Shown here in pieces: positions 63,216 through 64,000 of a stretch of 64,000 nt of DNA. The translations under genes and the position numbers were made by a program. Origin of the DNA: Pseudomonas shahriarae. GTDB lineage: Bacteria; Pseudomonadota; Gammaproteobacteria; Pseudomonadales; Pseudomonadaceae. The stretch covers positions 1,612,001-1,676,000 of the forward strand of contig NZ_CP077085.1 in NCBI RefSeq assembly GCF_014268455.2, written 5' to 3'. The notes beneath the pieces are model-generated. The model searched no databases. It worked only from the letters and a program-made list of their open reading frames with translations, and was not told the DNA's origin. The first letter of the stretch is position 1. Every line of letters starts with the position of its first letter.

Positions 63216-64000
63216 TTAGCGCTGGATCTCGCGATCACGGTCCAGTTGGTAAGGCAGGTCAAGTAACTTGAGGCCTGGGCCTTCCAGCGTGCCTAAATGC
63301 ACGTTGCCACTGTCGGCTGCTTCGGCTTGCAGCACTGCCAGAAGTTCAATCCCTTCGTCGGCCCGGGCGGCGATGACTACCTCACCGATGGCGCTGTTAT
63401 GGCTGGGGGCAAACAGTGGCGTGCCGGGCTCGGGCAGCGCATGGCTGTCGAGGCTCAGGCGATACAGGCGCCGCTTGAGTTTGCCCAGGTATTGCATGCG
63501 GGCGACGATTTCCTGGCCGGTGTAGCAGCCTTTCTTGAAGCTTACGCCGCCGACCGCTTGCAGGTTGAGCATCTGCGGGATGAACAGCTCGCGGGTCTGG
63601 GCCATGACCTGGCCGATGCCGGCACGAACCTGCCCCAGCAGCCAGGCATTGAGATCGCCTTCGGCAAGTGTGGCGGCCAGTTGGCTGCGCAGGGACTCGG
63701 CTTGCGCGGCGGGCGCCCAGAGTTCGGCGCGGCCCGGGGAGACGCGAATGGCCAGCAGTTCTTCATGGCGCGCCACACTGTCGGTCTCGGCCGGCAAATC
63801 CAGGCCCAGGCTGGCGAGAGCCTGATCGGCATTCACCAGACCGAAGCGGGCCCAGGTAGCACTTTCGTCCGTCAGCTTGGACTTGGAAAACACAGCGTAT
63901 TTCTTCAGGTCCGCCAGTTGCGGTTCCAGCAGTTCGCTGGCCATGGCCAGCAGTACACCGTCACCTTGCAGCACGATCCGGAAGCTCGACTGCATGCGCC
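63216..64000 (-). CDS. ygfZ: tRNA-modifying protein YgfZ, N-terminus cut by window edge
   Basis: At least 261 residues of the folate-binding GcvT-like YgfZ. The family hallmark is KKGCYTGQEIVARMQYLGKL with the conserved Cys. It supports Fe-S cluster enzymes such as MiaB. The reading frame is open to the right edge, so the first 50 or so residues of the protein lie outside. The internal Met at 63993-63995 is not the real start. Confidence 0.9.
   Translation of the reverse strand, partial: RMQSSFRIVLQGDGVLLAMASELLEPQLADLKKYAVFSKSKLTDESATWARFGLVNADQALASLGLDLPAETDSVARHEELLAIRVSPGRAELWAPAAQAESLRSQLAATLAEGDLNAWLLGQVRAGIGQVMAQTRELFIPQMLNLQAVGGVSFKKGCYTGQEIVARMQYLGKLKRRLYRLSLDSHALPEPGTPLFAPSHNSAIGEVVIAARADEGIELLAVLQAEAADSGNVHLGTLEGPGLKLLDLPYQLDRDREIQR

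Noticed and set aside
63993..63995. Met codon as start of YgfZ
   Set aside because: The family has about 50 more residues before this point, and the frame is open to the window edge.
1..64000. CRISPR array, prophage or insertion sequence
   Set aside because: No regularly spaced direct repeats, no transposase or phage structural gene was found on either strand.

Overview
The window is a stretch of Pseudomonas chromosome, most likely from the P. fluorescens complex. The pointers are high GC with dense genes, an EmhR/TtgR-type operator in front of an emhABC efflux operon, OprD-family porins, phaG, the olsBA pair, an opdH-tctCBA/tctDE citrate locus followed by abrB and ung, and many REP-type intergenic hairpins with GTGGGAGC-GGCTTGCC arms. 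No phage, insertion sequence, integrase or CRISPR array was seen. Most of the window reads as core or species-group genome with a few small variable insertions.

Layout. 1-3.5 kb: the N-terminal part of an RTX-repeat protein cut by the window edge, a polysaccharide-deacetylase lipoprotein and an OprD porin. 3.5-10.2 kb: emhABC with the divergent repressor emhR. 10.4-13.2 kb: an arsR-MFS-xenB operon with a repeated AT-rich operator, then acpH. 13.8-16.4 kb: olsBA (ornithine lipids) and a divergent acyl-CoA-dehydrogenase-like protein. 16.4-17.3 kb: a gene-free imperfect palindrome of about 0.9 kb. 17.4-23.7 kb: a periplasmic serine hydrolase with a coupled small protein, then an M20 peptidase-MFS-amidase-IclR catabolic cassette. 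23.8-31.6 kb: YceI, a ClsB-like cardiolipin synthase, BglX, a LemA/TPM/TPM operon and a methyltransferase. 31.7-37 kb: an EamA exporter and an iron-regulated sigma/anti-sigma/TonB-receptor set. 37-39.5 kb: an aldolase/DapA-like operon with an XRE-cupin regulator. 39.6-47.7 kb: a DUF4917 gene, an iron alcohol dehydrogenase, transporters, two broken genes, and LysR/LysE. 47.7-54.6 kb: ogt, hicAB, tRNA-Gly(CCC), phaG, rsuA, small exported proteins, an enoyl-CoA-hydratase-like enzyme and ung. 54.7-64 kb: abrB and the tricarboxylate uptake locus with its two-component system, an HDOD protein and ygfZ (cut by the right edge).

How genes work together. EmhR represses emhABC through a shared operator. 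The ArsR protein probably controls an efflux pump plus an ene-reductase, which suggests defence against electrophiles. Citrate would cross the outer membrane through OpdH, be bound by TctC, be imported by TctAB, and be sensed by TctE/TctD. Sites matching the Crc/Hfq consensus AAnAAnAA lie next to the ribosome binding sites of opdH, tctC and the other OprD porin, which fits catabolite repression.

The least explained items are the 0.9 kb palindrome with a REPIN at its centre, the inverted repeated operator at the arsR-MFS-xenB locus, the hydrolase/small Cys-rich protein pair, an MFS gene broken by what looks like a deletion between short repeats, and a one-base frameshift in a 74-residue gene. 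I found no strong case for a wholly new multi-gene system. The functions and regulatory sites are read from sequence patterns and remembered families; no database search was run.
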